Notes: a model not told the origin generated them from the sequence alone. Counted from the first letter of the stretch, positions 24,820-33,657 are shown. The stretch is 33,953 nt of DNA from Rhodoferax ferrireducens (GCA_002083775.1 MTEI01000025.1:1-33953), one strand, 5' to 3'. Numbers and translations: made by a program.

Positions 24820-27243
24820 ATGAAAACAACTCGTCAATTCTGGCAACGCAAGGCCTCGGCCACAGCTGTGTCCCTGGCTCTGGTGGCTGGCTTTCAGGCC
24901 ACCGCCTGGGCTGAAGGCCTGACCATCCTGCACATTGGTGACCAGGAATCCTGGTTGATTTCTGCACAGGGCAACCTGCGCGATAGCGCTTCGCAAAAGG
25001 TTTCCTTCTATGGTGGCGTGGACCGCCTGGCCACCGTCATTGCCAACCGCAAGGCCGCTGCCGCTGGCACCGTCATCACCCTGAACGCTGGTGACTCCGT
25101 GCTGCCCGGCCCGCGCCTGAACGCATCGTTTGTCAACCTCGCCACCGCTGCTCCCGACGGCGGTCAGGACTTTTACGACGCCATTGCCAACCGCCTGATC
25201 GGCGTGGATGCCACCACCTTTGGCAACCACGAATTCGACCTCGACAACACTGGCCCCGTGGCGGCCCGTTTTGCCGAGGTGTCTGGTACCACCTACCTCT
25301 CGGCCAACCTCGACTTCAGTGCCACCCAGGAACTGGCTGCGTTGGAAACCAGCGGCAAAGTGGCTGCCTCCAAGATCATCACCACCGCCGGTGGCAAAAA
25401 GGTCGGCATTGTGGGTGCCACCACACCGCTGTTGCCCGGCATCTCTTCGCCGCCGGTCGGCCTGATGAAAAACTGGAGCCCGACCAACACCGCCGAGCAA
25501 AACCTGGCCGCCATCATTCCCTTGGTGCAGGCCGAGATTGACGACCTGCGCAACAACCAGGGCGTGAGCGTCATCATCGTGATGAGCCACTTGCAGAACG
25601 CTGCCAATGAAATCAACACCCTGGTGCCTGGCCTGCGCGGCGTGGACCTGGTCATCTCCGGTGGCGGTCACGAGTTGATGTCTGACCCGGACGACGCCCT
25701 GATCGTGGACTTTGGTGCACCGGTCATCGCGCCGACCTTTAACACCCACCCCGTCTCCAGCAACGATGCCGACGGCAAGGCCGTGCCCGTGGTCACCGGC
25801 CACTTCGGCAACCGCTACGTGGGTGAACTGAAATTCACCATCAACGACGCCACCGGCGCCGTCGCCAGCCTGGACAGCTCGCGCATGATCCGTGTCTCGG
25901 GCTACAGCAACGTCGACCACGACAATAAGCCGGAGACCTCGCCCCTGTCCGATGCCGACGCGGTAGCGGGCGACGTGAACATCAAGGCCCAGGTGGTCGA
26001 TCCTGTCCTGGCCTATGTGGCTGACCTCAATACCCAGGTGATCGGCACCACCGCCACCAAGCTCAACGGACCCACCCACACCGCCTGCACCCCTGTGCCG
26101 CCTGCCACCAATTGCGTCTTCAACGAGGGCGTGCGCAATGCAGAAACCGGCCTGGGCAACCTGGTGGCCGACGCCATGCGCTTTGCCGGCCAGACCGACG
26201 TGGCCATCCAGAACGGCGGTGGTATCCGCGCCACCATCACCAAGCCCGGCAACTTCACCGTCGGTGACACCTTCAACATTTTGACCTTCACTAACCTGGT
26301 CAAGGTGGCACCGGTGATGAACGCCACCCAGTTGAAGGACATCCTGGAGCACTCCGTCATTGCCTCCGACGCCAAAGGCAGCAACAACGGCCGCTTTGCC
26401 CAGGTCTCAGGCATGAAGGTGACTTACAACAGCAGCCTTACCAAGCGCGCCAGCACCTCCGCCAACGATCCGACCCCGGTCGGCTCCGGCGACCGCATCC
26501 GCCGTGTGGTGCTGGATGACGGCACGGTACTGATTGACAACGGTGCCGTAGTGAATGCTGAGCGTACCTTCTCCTTCACCACCATCGACTTCACCGCCAA
26601 CGGCGGCGACGGCTACCCCTTCGCGGCCAACGGTGTGGCGTTCGAGAACCGCCCTTTTACCATCACCTACCAGGAAGCATTGGCCAACTACATCCAGGCG
26701 CCCAAGGCCAACGGTGGCCTGCAACGCCTGAACCTGGCTGATGGCGACGAAATCACCGTCAATATGTACGGTGAAGAAAACGCCTTCGACCTGCACGGCC
26801 GCCTGGTGGACGTGAACGTCGGCCAGGCCCTAGTCGGTAAGACCTTCAACGGTACCGCTGCCCGCAATACCATCGTCGGCACGGTTGATGACGACCGAAT
26901 CAACGGTGGCGCCGGTGCCGACCTGCTGACTGGCGGCGCCGGTGGTGACCAGTTCATCTATACCAGCATCCGCGATCTGGGCGATGTCATCACCGACTTC
27001 ACGCCCTATGCCGACAAGCTCGACCTGAGCGCTTTGTTGGGCAGCCTGGGTGTTCAGGGTAACGGCAGTGACACCGGCCACATCCGCTTTGCCGACACCA
27101 CCGGTGGTGTGCAGGTGCTGCTGGACACCGACGGCAAAAAAGGTCCCGCCGTCGCCCGCCCCTTCATCACGCTCAAAGGCCTGACCGCTGCCCAGATGGC
27201 ACCCGCCCGCGACTTCATCGGCAACGGTGCCGCACCCCTGTAA
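24820..27243 (+). CDS. Secreted 5'-nucleotidase (UshA-like) with RTX tail
   Basis: Hydrolyses nucleotides to nucleosides and phosphate outside the cytoplasm. Signal peptide ends near AWAEG. Metallophosphatase domain: LTILHIGDQESWL, TLNAGDSVLPGP, TFGNHEFDLDN, VIIVMSHLQN and SGGGHELM. The 5'-nucleotidase C-terminal domain includes NEGVRNAETGLGNLVADAMR, QNGGGIRA and FNILTFTNLV. The first metal motif reads GDQES where UshA has NDxHG, so the usual histidine is replaced. From about residue 670 comes a tail homologous to that of the nuclease (GGAGADLLTGGAGGDQFIYT...VITDFTPYADKLDLS...). I start at ATG 24820, with TTGGAG 10 nt upstream. Length 807. It fits as the second step after the nuclease in scavenging phosphate or nucleosides from DNA. 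Confidence 0.93.
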   Translation: MKTTRQFWQRKASATAVSLALVAGFQATAWAEGLTILHIGDQESWLISAQGNLRDSASQKVSFYGGVDRLATVIANRKAAAAGTVITLNAGDSVLPGPRLNASFVNLATAAPDGGQDFYDAIANRLIGVDATTFGNHEFDLDNTGPVAARFAEVSGTTYLSANLDFSATQELAALETSGKVAASKIITTAGGKKVGIVGATTPLLPGISSPPVGLMKNWSPTNTAEQNLAAIIPLVQAEIDDLRNNQGVSVIIVMSHLQNAANEINTLVPGLRGVDLVISGGGHELMSDPDDALIVDFGAPVIAPTFNTHPVSSNDADGKAVPVVTGHFGNRYVGELKFTINDATGAVASLDSSRMIRVSGYSNVDHDNKPETSPLSDADAVAGDVNIKAQVVDPVLAYVADLNTQVIGTTATKLNGPTHTACTPVPPATNCVFNEGVRNAETGLGNLVADAMRFAGQTDVAIQNGGGIRATITKPGNFTVGDTFNILTFTNLVKVAPVMNATQLKDILEHSVIASDAKGSNNGRFAQVSGMKVTYNSSLTKRASTSANDPTPVGSGDRIRRVVLDDGTVLIDNGAVVNAERTFSFTTIDFTANGGDGYPFAANGVAFENRPFTITYQEALANYIQAPKANGGLQRLNLADGDEITVNMYGEENAFDLHGRLVDVNVGQALVGKTFNGTAARNTIVGTVDDDRINGGAGADLLTGGAGGDQFIYTSIRDLGDVITDFTPYADKLDLSALLGSLGVQGNGSDTGHIRFADTTGGVQVLLDTDGKKGPAVARPFITLKGLTAAQMAPARDFIGNGAAPL

Positions 27244-27288
27244 ACCCCTCTTTTTTCGCAATCACTTCACTTTTTCAAAGGTACTACC

Positions 27289-27978
27289 ATGACATCGATC
27301 CGCACTCTGATTGCCGCCGCCGCCCTGTGCGTGGCGGGGACCGCTCCGGCTTTTGCCCAGAGCACCACCTTCACCAACGGCGACTTTTCCAACCGCTTGA
27401 TCGGCTGGTCCACGCTGGGCGATGTGTCCACCACCGGGGGCAGCAACCCCACCGCGGTGCTGACCACCGCCTACGTGGACCCTGCAGGCCTCCTGAGCAG
27501 CGAGTTTCCCAACTTCTCTGGCGTGCCTGCCGCTCTCATCGACGAGGTTGAGGCCTTCGCCGGTCTGACGTCTGGCACCCTCGGCTTGGACGCCGCGGAA
27601 GGCTCGGTGCTGCAACAATCGTTTGACGTCTTGGCTGGCGACAGCATCACTCTGGACTTCTCGTTCGGTCTGGCAACGGTGGAAACTGACCTCTCGGCCT
27701 TCAACGATTTCGCCTTTGTCGCCGTCAACGGCGTGATGGAAAAAGTGGTGTCGCTGACCGACGCCAGCCGCACCGGTTCGTTCAGCTACCAGTTCGCCAC
27801 CGGCGGCAAGGCCCTGTTGTCCTTCGGTGTGGTGGACATCAACGATATCAACGGTGTCTCTGTATTCGTGGTGGACAACGTCCAGGTCACCCCTGTGCCG
27901 GAACCAGAGAGCTATGCCATGTTGCTGGCTGGTCTGGCGCTCATGGGTGGCATTGCCCGCCGCCGTAGCCAAGGCTGA
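27289..27978 (+). CDS. PEP-CTERM sorting domain protein
   Basis: Exported protein with a signal peptide ending TAPAFAQ and a beta-sandwich-like middle (FTNGDFSNRLIGWSTLGDVS, LQQSFDVLAGDSITLDFSF, VFVVDNVQVTPV) resembling carbohydrate-binding-like modules. The C-terminal sorting signal is complete: VPEPESYAMLLAGLALMGG, then IARRRSQG. An exosortase would cut at the PEP motif and attach or release the protein at the cell surface or matrix. Length 229. AAAGGT lies 8 nt before ATG, 45 bp after the nucleotidase gene, so it is probably in the same operon. Ligand unknown. Confidence 0.92.
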   Translation: MTSIRTLIAAAALCVAGTAPAFAQSTTFTNGDFSNRLIGWSTLGDVSTTGGSNPTAVLTTAYVDPAGLLSSEFPNFSGVPAALIDEVEAFAGLTSGTLGLDAAEGSVLQQSFDVLAGDSITLDFSFGLATVETDLSAFNDFAFVAVNGVMEKVVSLTDASRTGSFSYQFATGGKALLSFGVVDINDINGVSVFVVDNVQVTPVPEPESYAMLLAGLALMGGIARRRSQG

Positions 27979-28005
27979 TCCTGTCCTTTCACAGAGAGAT
28001 TCAAC

Positions 28006-28752
28006 ATGAAAAAATCCTTGCTGGCACTCGCCCTGGTGGCAGCCGCAGCCCAGGCTTCGGCCTTGACCACTGGCGACATCGCCGTGATCGGCTACAACGC
28101 TGATGGCGCCGACAACTTTGCCTGGGTGGCGCTGACCGACATTGCGGCCAACACCACCATTAACTTTACCGATTCATCTTGGGAAGATACGGTATTTCGC
28201 TCCACCGAGCATTTGAATGCTAGTGGTCCCCTGACCTGGAGCTTCGCGAGTAATCTGGCTGCCGGTTCTGTGGTGACCTATTCCGGCAAAGGGGCCAATT
28301 CCTGGAGTACGGGTACGTTTGGTGGCGTGGGAATGAGTTTGTCCAACGACGGCGACCAGATCTTCGCCTATGAAGGTTCGAAGAGCAGCCCCAGCCTCAT
28401 CTATGGTCTGCAGTTTGCCCATAGTACCGGCATCATCGCGGCGCCGACCGTTTCAGACAGCACCCACACCACCAACGTGCCAGGGGCTCTCTCAGTTGCT
28501 GCGGGCACCATGTTCAACGTGGGCAACTTTGATGATGGGTACTACAGCGGCATAACCACCGGCTCCAAAACCGAACTGCTGTCGGCCATCTCGACCGCTT
28601 CAAACTGGACCGCAGGAAACAACGAATTCGCTACAAGCAACTGGAAAGCGTCTTTCGCTGTCACCGCTGTCCCCGAACCCGAAACCTACGCCATGTTGAT
28701 GGCTGGCCTGGGCTTGTTGGGCTTTGTTGCACGTCGTAAAAAGAAGGCATAA
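28006..28752 (+). CDS. PEP-CTERM protein with an ExeM-associated N-terminal domain
   Basis: Signal peptide MKKSLLALALVAAAAQASA. The domain that follows (TTGDIAVIGYNADGADNFAW, then VALTDIAANTTINFTDSSW, GDQIFAYEG) is one I know from the N-terminal regions of ExeM/NucH-type nucleases and other secreted proteins; here it stands alone, five kilobases from a nuclease that lacks it. The sorting signal VPEPETYAMLMAGLGLLG plus FVARRKKKA is complete. Length 248. AGAGAG precedes the ATG, 27 bp after the previous PEP-CTERM gene, so last in the operon. It may anchor or assist the nuclease at the matrix, which is inference. Confidence 0.9.
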   Translation: MKKSLLALALVAAAAQASALTTGDIAVIGYNADGADNFAWVALTDIAANTTINFTDSSWEDTVFRSTEHLNASGPLTWSFASNLAAGSVVTYSGKGANSWSTGTFGGVGMSLSNDGDQIFAYEGSKSSPSLIYGLQFAHSTGIIAAPTVSDSTHTTNVPGALSVAAGTMFNVGNFDDGYYSGITTGSKTELLSAISTASNWTAGNNEFATSNWKASFAVTAVPEPETYAMLMAGLGLLGFVARRKKKA

Positions 28753-29185
28753 GCAAGGCCGGATGCTGTGCTGCCTCGGGCCAGTCAACAAAAGCGATTT
28801 CTGACGCTGTGATGAAGCCCAATTGGCGCTGATGGCTGAATGCCCCCAGCTGCGCGAGTACTGATCTTGCAAAAGAGAAAAGCTTGTGCATGCTGGCCCC
28901 ATGTGTTTAACGGTATAAATAGTATTACTGTTTAATATGAATCTTCTGTGACGTTTTTCATTGCCGAAAACCCTGATCAGGTTCGAGACAGGTTTTGAAT
29001 GTGGTTCGAGCGGTCTGGGATGGCATCACCTCTTGTGCAGCTACAAAAGGGGTGTGTTTGGCGCTCTTTGTTTCAGAAATTGTTGATTGGGTGGGCTAAA
29101 CGGACTATGGACCAGTGCCATGCCCGCCCATAAGATACGCCCATCGTTCTGAAACTTGATTTGCGTCAAAACTGAAAGTAAAACC
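28753..29185. other. Intergenic region before the third PEP-CTERM gene
   Basis: About 430 bp without a supported gene. It contains the motif TTTAACGGTATAAA at 28906-28919 followed by ACTGTTTAAT at 28927-28936, also seen upstream of 20547, and this is the likeliest regulatory segment. I looked for a sigma-54 promoter (GG-N10-GC), since such promoters occur before PEP-CTERM genes, and found none with correct spacing. Confidence 0.4.
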
Positions 29186-29674
29186 ATGAAGATCAAAAAA
29201 CTCGCCAGCGCAGTTGTTATCGCACTGAGCTCACTTGCTGCCAATGCTGCTGTCACCGCTACCGCCCCTGTCTACGTCAGTGGCGCGTCCTTTGCAGACG
29301 TTTTGCTTGCCACCTTCAGTTTGGGTGTGGCCTCTGAAGTGTCAGGAGCCTTAGGGTTTGCCCCCTTTGTTCGGATCGCTCCAGGTTTTGAGATTGCCTT
29401 GCCAACGGTCACCTTTAGTTCTGTGTCTGCTTACAACACAAGCCTACTTACTACAACTTCGGCGGTGATGGCTGGTGACCACTTTACTTTCTCCAATCTG
29501 GCAGCAGGCAGTTACAACCTGCTGGCTGCAGGATCGGTACCCGGGTTCAATTTCATCGGCGCCCAGTTCACCGTTAGCGCAGTGCCCGAGCCTGAAACCG
29601 TGGCCATGCTGCTGGCTGGTCTGGGTTTGGTTGGTGGGTTTGCCCGCCGCCGCAGCCAAGCCAGCGTGGCCTGA
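29186..29674 (+). CDS. Small PEP-CTERM protein, FxDxF-like
   Basis: Signal peptide KIKKLASAVVIALSSLAANA, a short beta-rich domain, then the sorting signal VPEPETVAMLLAGLGLVGG with FARRRSQASVA. The sequence SFADVLLATFSLGVASEVSG after the signal is reminiscent of the FxDxF group of PEP-CTERM proteins, with Leu at the second Phe position. I start at ATG 29186 (GAAAG upstream) instead of an earlier frame at 29156. Length 162. It has its own upstream region and is not in the operon of the previous two. It ends 19 bp from the convergent nucleotidyltransferase gene. Confidence 0.88.
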   Translation: MKIKKLASAVVIALSSLAANAAVTATAPVYVSGASFADVLLATFSLGVASEVSGALGFAPFVRIAPGFEIALPTVTFSSVSAYNTSLLTTTSAVMAGDHFTFSNLAAGSYNLLAAGSVPGFNFIGAQFTVSAVPEPETVAMLLAGLGLVGGFARRRSQASVA

Positions 29675-29693
29675 CTGCTTCGTGGGGGGAGTC

Positions 29694-30797
29694 TCAAGCC
29701 CGGGCGTCCCCCCACCTCAGCTGCGCGGTCTCATCGCCCCGGTACAGGGTGTCGCCGTGGCGGTCTACGCAGTAGTCAGGCGACACAATCATTTCAATAA
29801 AACGCATGTCGGCGGCAATGCGGGTGTACTCAAACAGCACACTGCGCACCACCTTGGCACCCGTGCGCAGGTGGCTGCCGTGGCCTATCCAGGCCGGTCC
29901 GGTAATGCTCACGCCCGGCTCCAGGCGCACACCTGAGCCGATGTACACCGGCCCCTCAATCGTCACCGCATCCCAGGGAATGCTGGTGTTCAGCCCCACC
30001 CACACGCCCGGCTTGACCTCGCGGCCTGGCATGTGCACCCCAGCCACGCCGCCGCGTAGCACCCGCTGCAACACCGACCAGTAATCACTCACCCGGCCAA
30101 TGTCAATCCAGTTAAAAAACCGGCTTTGCGCAAAAAACGGCAGCTTGTCGGCCACCAGCTTTGGAAACAGCTGCGAGCCAATGTCGTACACCTGTCCCGG
30201 CGGCACCAGCGCCAGCACCGCTGGCTCAAAGATATAGATGCCCGTGCTGGCCAGCGTTGACTTGGCCTCGGCCGGCGTCGGCTTTTCCTGAAACGACACA
30301 ATTTGCCCGCCTGGCTCGGCCACCACAATGCCGTAGGACTGCACCTCGGCGCGTGGCACCTCCAGCGCCACCAGGCTGGCCAGCGCGCCCTTTTCTTTGT
30401 GCTCCTGCAGAGCGGCGCCCATGTCCAGGTCAATCAGCGCGTCGCCACACAGCACCAGCGTGGTTTCGTCAAAAAAACCGCTGAAATCCTGTATGCGCCG
30501 CATACCCCCGGCCGAGCCCATCGGGCGGGGCACAATCTCGCCGTGGGCCAGCACCCCTTCATACGAGTAGCCTATCTCCACCCCCCAGCGGTGGCCGTCG
30601 CCAAAGTAGCGCTCAATCTTCTGGTGGTGGTAGGCCACATTCACCATGATCTGCTTGACACCGTGGTGCGCCAGCTGCTCTATCTGGTACTCCATCAGCG
30701 GCTTGCCCAGAATCGGCACCATCGGTTTGGGTAAATCCTTGGTCAGGGGGCGCACCCGCGAGCCTTGCCCTGCCGCCAAAATCATGCCTTTTGCCAT
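29694..30797 (-). CDS. Sugar-nucleotide nucleotidyltransferase with left-handed beta-helix
   Basis: Joins a sugar 1-phosphate to a nucleotide, giving an NDP-sugar for polysaccharide or glycoconjugate synthesis. N-terminal nucleotidyltransferase fold with the signature MILAAGQGSRVRPLTKDLPK, the metal-binding LVLCGDALIDLD and the substrate-pocket motif VSFQEKP. The C-terminal third is a hexapeptide-repeat helix (VYIGSGVRLEPGVSITGPAWI). Closest in pattern to mannose-1-phosphate guanylyltransferase-like enzymes, but nucleotide and sugar cannot be fixed from sequence alone. Length 367. It follows the phosphomannomutase gene by 66 bp on the same strand, so the two steps (6-phosphate to 1-phosphate, then activation) are likely co-transcribed. 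A repeat copy lies in the gap. Confidence 0.9.
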   Translation of the reverse strand: MAKGMILAAGQGSRVRPLTKDLPKPMVPILGKPLMEYQIEQLAHHGVKQIMVNVAYHHQKIERYFGDGHRWGVEIGYSYEGVLAHGEIVPRPMGSAGGMRRIQDFSGFFDETTLVLCGDALIDLDMGAALQEHKEKGALASLVALEVPRAEVQSYGIVVAEPGGQIVSFQEKPTPAEAKSTLASTGIYIFEPAVLALVPPGQVYDIGSQLFPKLVADKLPFFAQSRFFNWIDIGRVSDYWSVLQRVLRGGVAGVHMPGREVKPGVWVGLNTSIPWDAVTIEGPVYIGSGVRLEPGVSITGPAWIGHGSHLRTGAKVVRSVLFEYTRIAADMRFIEMIVSPDYCVDRHGDTLYRGDETAQLRWGDARA

Positions 30798-30805
30798 TAC
30801 ATTAC

Positions 30806-30860
30806 TTTCATATAAAAAATTGGACTCTAGCCCTTATCCATAAAGGGCCGATAGATATAA
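30806..30860. repeat. Dispersed repeat copy between the mutase and transferase genes
   Basis: ACTCTAGCCCTTATCCATAA followed by AGGGCCGATAGATAT. GCCCTT pairs with AAGGGC to form a small hairpin. It takes up most of the 66-bp gap and lies just before the transferase's ribosome binding site. Confidence 0.6.
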
Positions 30861-30863
30861 CAT

Positions 30864-32300
30864 CTATAGCAAACTAACCCGTTGCAGGCAGGTGTGACAT
30901 AGCTGTTTGGCCACTTCTGCGGTGTGTGCCTCAACGTAGCAGCGCAGCTCGGGGGCGTTGCCGCTGGGGCGCAGATGCACGATGTCTTGGTTGGCAAACG
31001 TCACGCGCAGGCCGTCGGTCTGGTCAATGGCCGTCACGCTGCCAGCGCCTGGTGCCAGCGTGACGGCCAGGCTTTCCAGATCCGCCTGCAGGCGGTGAAT
31101 CAACGTACGGCTTCTGTCGGTGGCAAAGTCTTGCAGGCGGTCACTGGCCGTAAAACGCGCGGGTAACTCGGCCGACAGTTCAGACAACTTGCAGCCCCGC
31201 TGGTTCGCCAGGCTCAGCAGTGCCAGCATGGGCAGCACCGCATCACGCGTGGGTAGCGCCTGCAAGCTGCAGCCGTTGCGCTGCACGTTGCTACCCAGCA
31301 AAAAACCGCCATTGGCTTCGTAACCCACCACGGGTCCGGCAGGTGGCTCCAAGTCAAGCGCTGCTTGCATGCCCGCAATCACATACGGTGAGCCAATGCG
31401 GGTCCGCGTTACTTGGGCAAACGCGCCACACTTTTCTACTGCCGTGTTGCTGCTGACCGGTGTCACCACCACCTGGGCCTGCAAAAACTGTGCGCACAAG
31501 ATGCCCACCACATCGCCGCGCAGCCACTGGCCGCGCTCATCTCCCACCAGCGTGCGATCAGCATCGCCGTCGGTCGACACAATGGCATCGAACCGGTGCC
31601 GGGCTGCCCACTGCTGCGCCTGGGCAATGTCATCGGGCCGCACCGCCTCGGTGTCGATGGGTACAAACACATGGGTGCGGCCCAATGGCAGCACCTGGGC
31701 ACCCAGCGCCTGCAAAATTTGCCCGATGATGTCGCGCCCCACACTGGAATGCTCGTACACCGCCACGCACATCCCGGCCAGCGCGTGGGGGCCAAAAAAC
31801 GCCGTGTAGCGCTGCACATAGGCCGCAGCCACCTGGGCGTCTGGCGCGGGCAGGGCGGCTGGGTTCAGGTCGGCGGGCACGGTTACCGTGGCTGCCAGGA
31901 TGGCTTGTTCGTCTGCCTTGCTGATCTCGCCGTCAGCCCGGTAAAACTTGATACCGTTGCGGTCAAACGGTATGTGGCTGCCCGTAATCACCACCGCTGG
32001 CACCCCCAGCTGCGCCGCGTAGTAAGCCAGCGCCGGTGTGGGCAGCGCCCCGGCATAAATCACCAGTGCACCCTGCGCGCTGATGGCCGCAGCGCAGGCA
32101 CTTGCCATGCGCGGGCTGCTGGGGCGCAGGTCATGCCCCAGCACCACCGCCATGGCGCCCTTGGCCACGGTTTGCAAAAAAGCACTGGCGTAGGCGTAAC
32201 ACAGCTCGTCGGTCATGTTGGCAACCAGTCCACGGGCGCCGCTGGTGCCAAATGCCACGCCAGTACGGTTGATCAGCTGGCTCATCTGGATTTGAGTCAT
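30864..32300 (-). CDS. Phosphomannomutase/phosphoglucomutase family protein
   Basis: Interconverts hexose 6- and 1-phosphates through a phosphoserine. The four active-site loops are visible: phosphoserine loop VITGSHIPFDRNGIK (Ser108; the usual form is TASHNP, here TGSHIP), metal loop STDGDADR (Asp244/246/248), sugar loop GYEANGGF, and phosphate loop RPSGNAPELR. Length 478 is typical. ATG 32300 is chosen; AAGGGA lies about 13 nt upstream, inside a repeat copy. ATG 32285 (MSQLIN) is an alternative. It is upstream of the nucleotidyltransferase gene, supporting a shared NDP-sugar pathway. The real sugar could be mannose, glucose or another hexose. Confidence 0.93.
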   Translation of the reverse strand: MTQIQMSQLINRTGVAFGTSGARGLVANMTDELCYAYASAFLQTVAKGAMAVVLGHDLRPSSPRMASACAAAISAQGALVIYAGALPTPALAYYAAQLGVPAVVITGSHIPFDRNGIKFYRADGEISKADEQAILAATVTVPADLNPAALPAPDAQVAAAYVQRYTAFFGPHALAGMCVAVYEHSSVGRDIIGQILQALGAQVLPLGRTHVFVPIDTEAVRPDDIAQAQQWAARHRFDAIVSTDGDADRTLVGDERGQWLRGDVVGILCAQFLQAQVVVTPVSSNTAVEKCGAFAQVTRTRIGSPYVIAGMQAALDLEPPAGPVVGYEANGGFLLGSNVQRNGCSLQALPTRDAVLPMLALLSLANQRGCKLSELSAELPARFTASDRLQDFATDRSRTLIHRLQADLESLAVTLAPGAGSVTAIDQTDGLRVTFANQDIVHLRPSGNAPELRCYVEAHTAEVAKQLCHTCLQRVSLL

Positions 32301-32308
32301 ATTGGTAT

Positions 32309-32350
32309 GTATCCCTTATAAAATAACGGCTAGCAGCTATTTCAAAAATA
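32309..32350 (-). repeat. Dispersed repeat copy in the 5' leader of the mutase gene
   Basis: On the minus strand, GAAATAGCTGCTAGCCGTTA followed by TTTTATAAGGGATAC. It matches the ATAGCTGCTAGCGCTTAT half of the family, and its AAGGGA may serve as the ribosome binding site. Confidence 0.55.
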
Positions 32351-32553
32351 GCAAATCAGCTTCTGTTGCGTGGTAACGAAAGCTACAGCTGTATTACAGG
32401 AGACCATGGTAGTTGTGTCATGTGTAGAAATCGTGTCTGTGCCTGCCCGCGCTCTTTTAACCGCGCGCCTGTCACACTATTGGGCTACCCTTTATACCCC
32501 GCATCTCGCGGGTGGGACCCCCTTGAAGTGCTGTTCTGAAGGTACCTGAGCCC

Positions 32554-33657
32554 TTGATCTATCTGACTGACCTGATGCGCAGCCGCCCGCGTGACGCTCC
32601 TGTCACCAGCCTGCTGCTTGTCCTCAATGTTGTTGTGTTTCTGGCCACAGCCGTTTACGGCGGCGGGTGGTGGCACTCGAATGTGGCCGTGCAACTGGCT
32701 CTGGGGGCCAACTTTGGCCCGGCCACCCAAGACGGGCAGTGGTGGCGGCTCTTTACCGCCATGTTCATGCATTTTGGCGTGGTGCATCTGGCGCTCAACG
32801 CCTGGGCCCTGTGGGACGTTGGCCGTCTGGTTGAGCGCGTTTATGGGCGCCTGCGGTTTACCGCCATCTATGTGCTCAGCGGTATGGCGGGCAACCTTCT
32901 GTCGCTGGTGGTGCAGGGCAACCAGGCAGTGTCGGGCGGTGCATCCGGGGCTATCTTCAGCCTGTATGGTGCGCTGCTGGTGTTTTTGTGGCGCGAGCGC
33001 CAGCAGGTGGACCGTGGTGAATTCCGCTGGCTGTTTGGCGCTGCGTCCGTTTTTGCCTTGGTCATGCTCGGCATGGGGCTGGTCATTCCCGGCATAGACA
33101 ACGCGGCGCATGCGGGCGGGCTCGCCGCTGGGGCTTTGCTTGGCACCCTGCTGGCGCAGCCTTGGGCCCAGGGCAGTAGCTGCAGCCCGCGCTCCCGCTG
33201 GTCAGCAGCTGGATTGCTGGCCTTGGCGCTGGCTGTGCTGATTGCGCGGATTCCACCACCACTGTACCGCTTTGGTGAAGAGCTGAAGGCGCGTGATGCA
33301 GTGCGCCAGTTTTTACAGGACGACCAGCGCATCAGCCAAAACTGGGCAACCATTCTGGAGGCTGGCCGCCAGCACAACCTGTCGTTTGAGCAACTGGCGG
33401 GCAGCATCGAGACCACGGTCACCCTGGGCTACCTTGAGAGCTTTGAGGCCATGCGCGCCGCTCACCCAGGGTCTGCCGCGCCGTCAGCCAAAGCGCTGGA
33501 CGCGCTGCAGATCTACGCCATCTCCCGGGCAGCCATTGCCAGCGACCTGGCAGACGGCTTGCGCACCAATGACAGCCAAAAAATCAAGGACGCCCTCACG
33601 CAGGCCCAAACCAAGTCACCCAGGAATTTAGCCAAAACGCCCCCGCCACAACGCTAG
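32554..33657 (+). CDS. Rhomboid family intramembrane serine protease
   Basis: Cleaves membrane proteins within or near the bilayer. The rhomboid core is in residues 15-205 with about six hydrophobic helices: HFGVVHLALN (H73, H78, N82; the oxyanion region), catalytic serine in GGASGAIFSLYGA (Ser131) and catalytic histidine in IDNAAHAGG (His186). A seventh hydrophobic segment (about 212-228) and a 130-residue soluble tail follow; the tail has no family I recognise and ends in a Lys/Pro-rich stretch. Start TTG 32554 (AAGG about 11 nt upstream) or ATG 32575 are both possible. Divergent from the mutase gene with 253 bp between. Substrate unknown. Confidence 0.92.
   Translation: MIYLTDLMRSRPRDAPVTSLLLVLNVVVFLATAVYGGGWWHSNVAVQLALGANFGPATQDGQWWRLFTAMFMHFGVVHLALNAWALWDVGRLVERVYGRLRFTAIYVLSGMAGNLLSLVVQGNQAVSGGASGAIFSLYGALLVFLWRERQQVDRGEFRWLFGAASVFALVMLGMGLVIPGIDNAAHAGGLAAGALLGTLLAQPWAQGSSCSPRSRWSAAGLLALALAVLIARIPPPLYRFGEELKARDAVRQFLQDDQRISQNWATILEAGRQHNLSFEQLAGSIETTVTLGYLESFEAMRAAHPGSAAPSAKALDALQIYAISRAAIASDLADGLRTNDSQKIKDALTQAQTKSPRNLAKTPPPQR

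Noticed and set aside
29010..29120. Possible sigma-54 promoter before the PEP-CTERM gene at 29186
   Set aside because: Candidate GG and GC pairs are 11 or more bases apart rather than 10, and the flanking consensus is poor.
32495..32520. CCCGC/GCGGG hairpin upstream of the rhomboid gene
   Set aside because: Only a 5-bp stem and no T-run, so not convincing as a terminator or regulatory structure.
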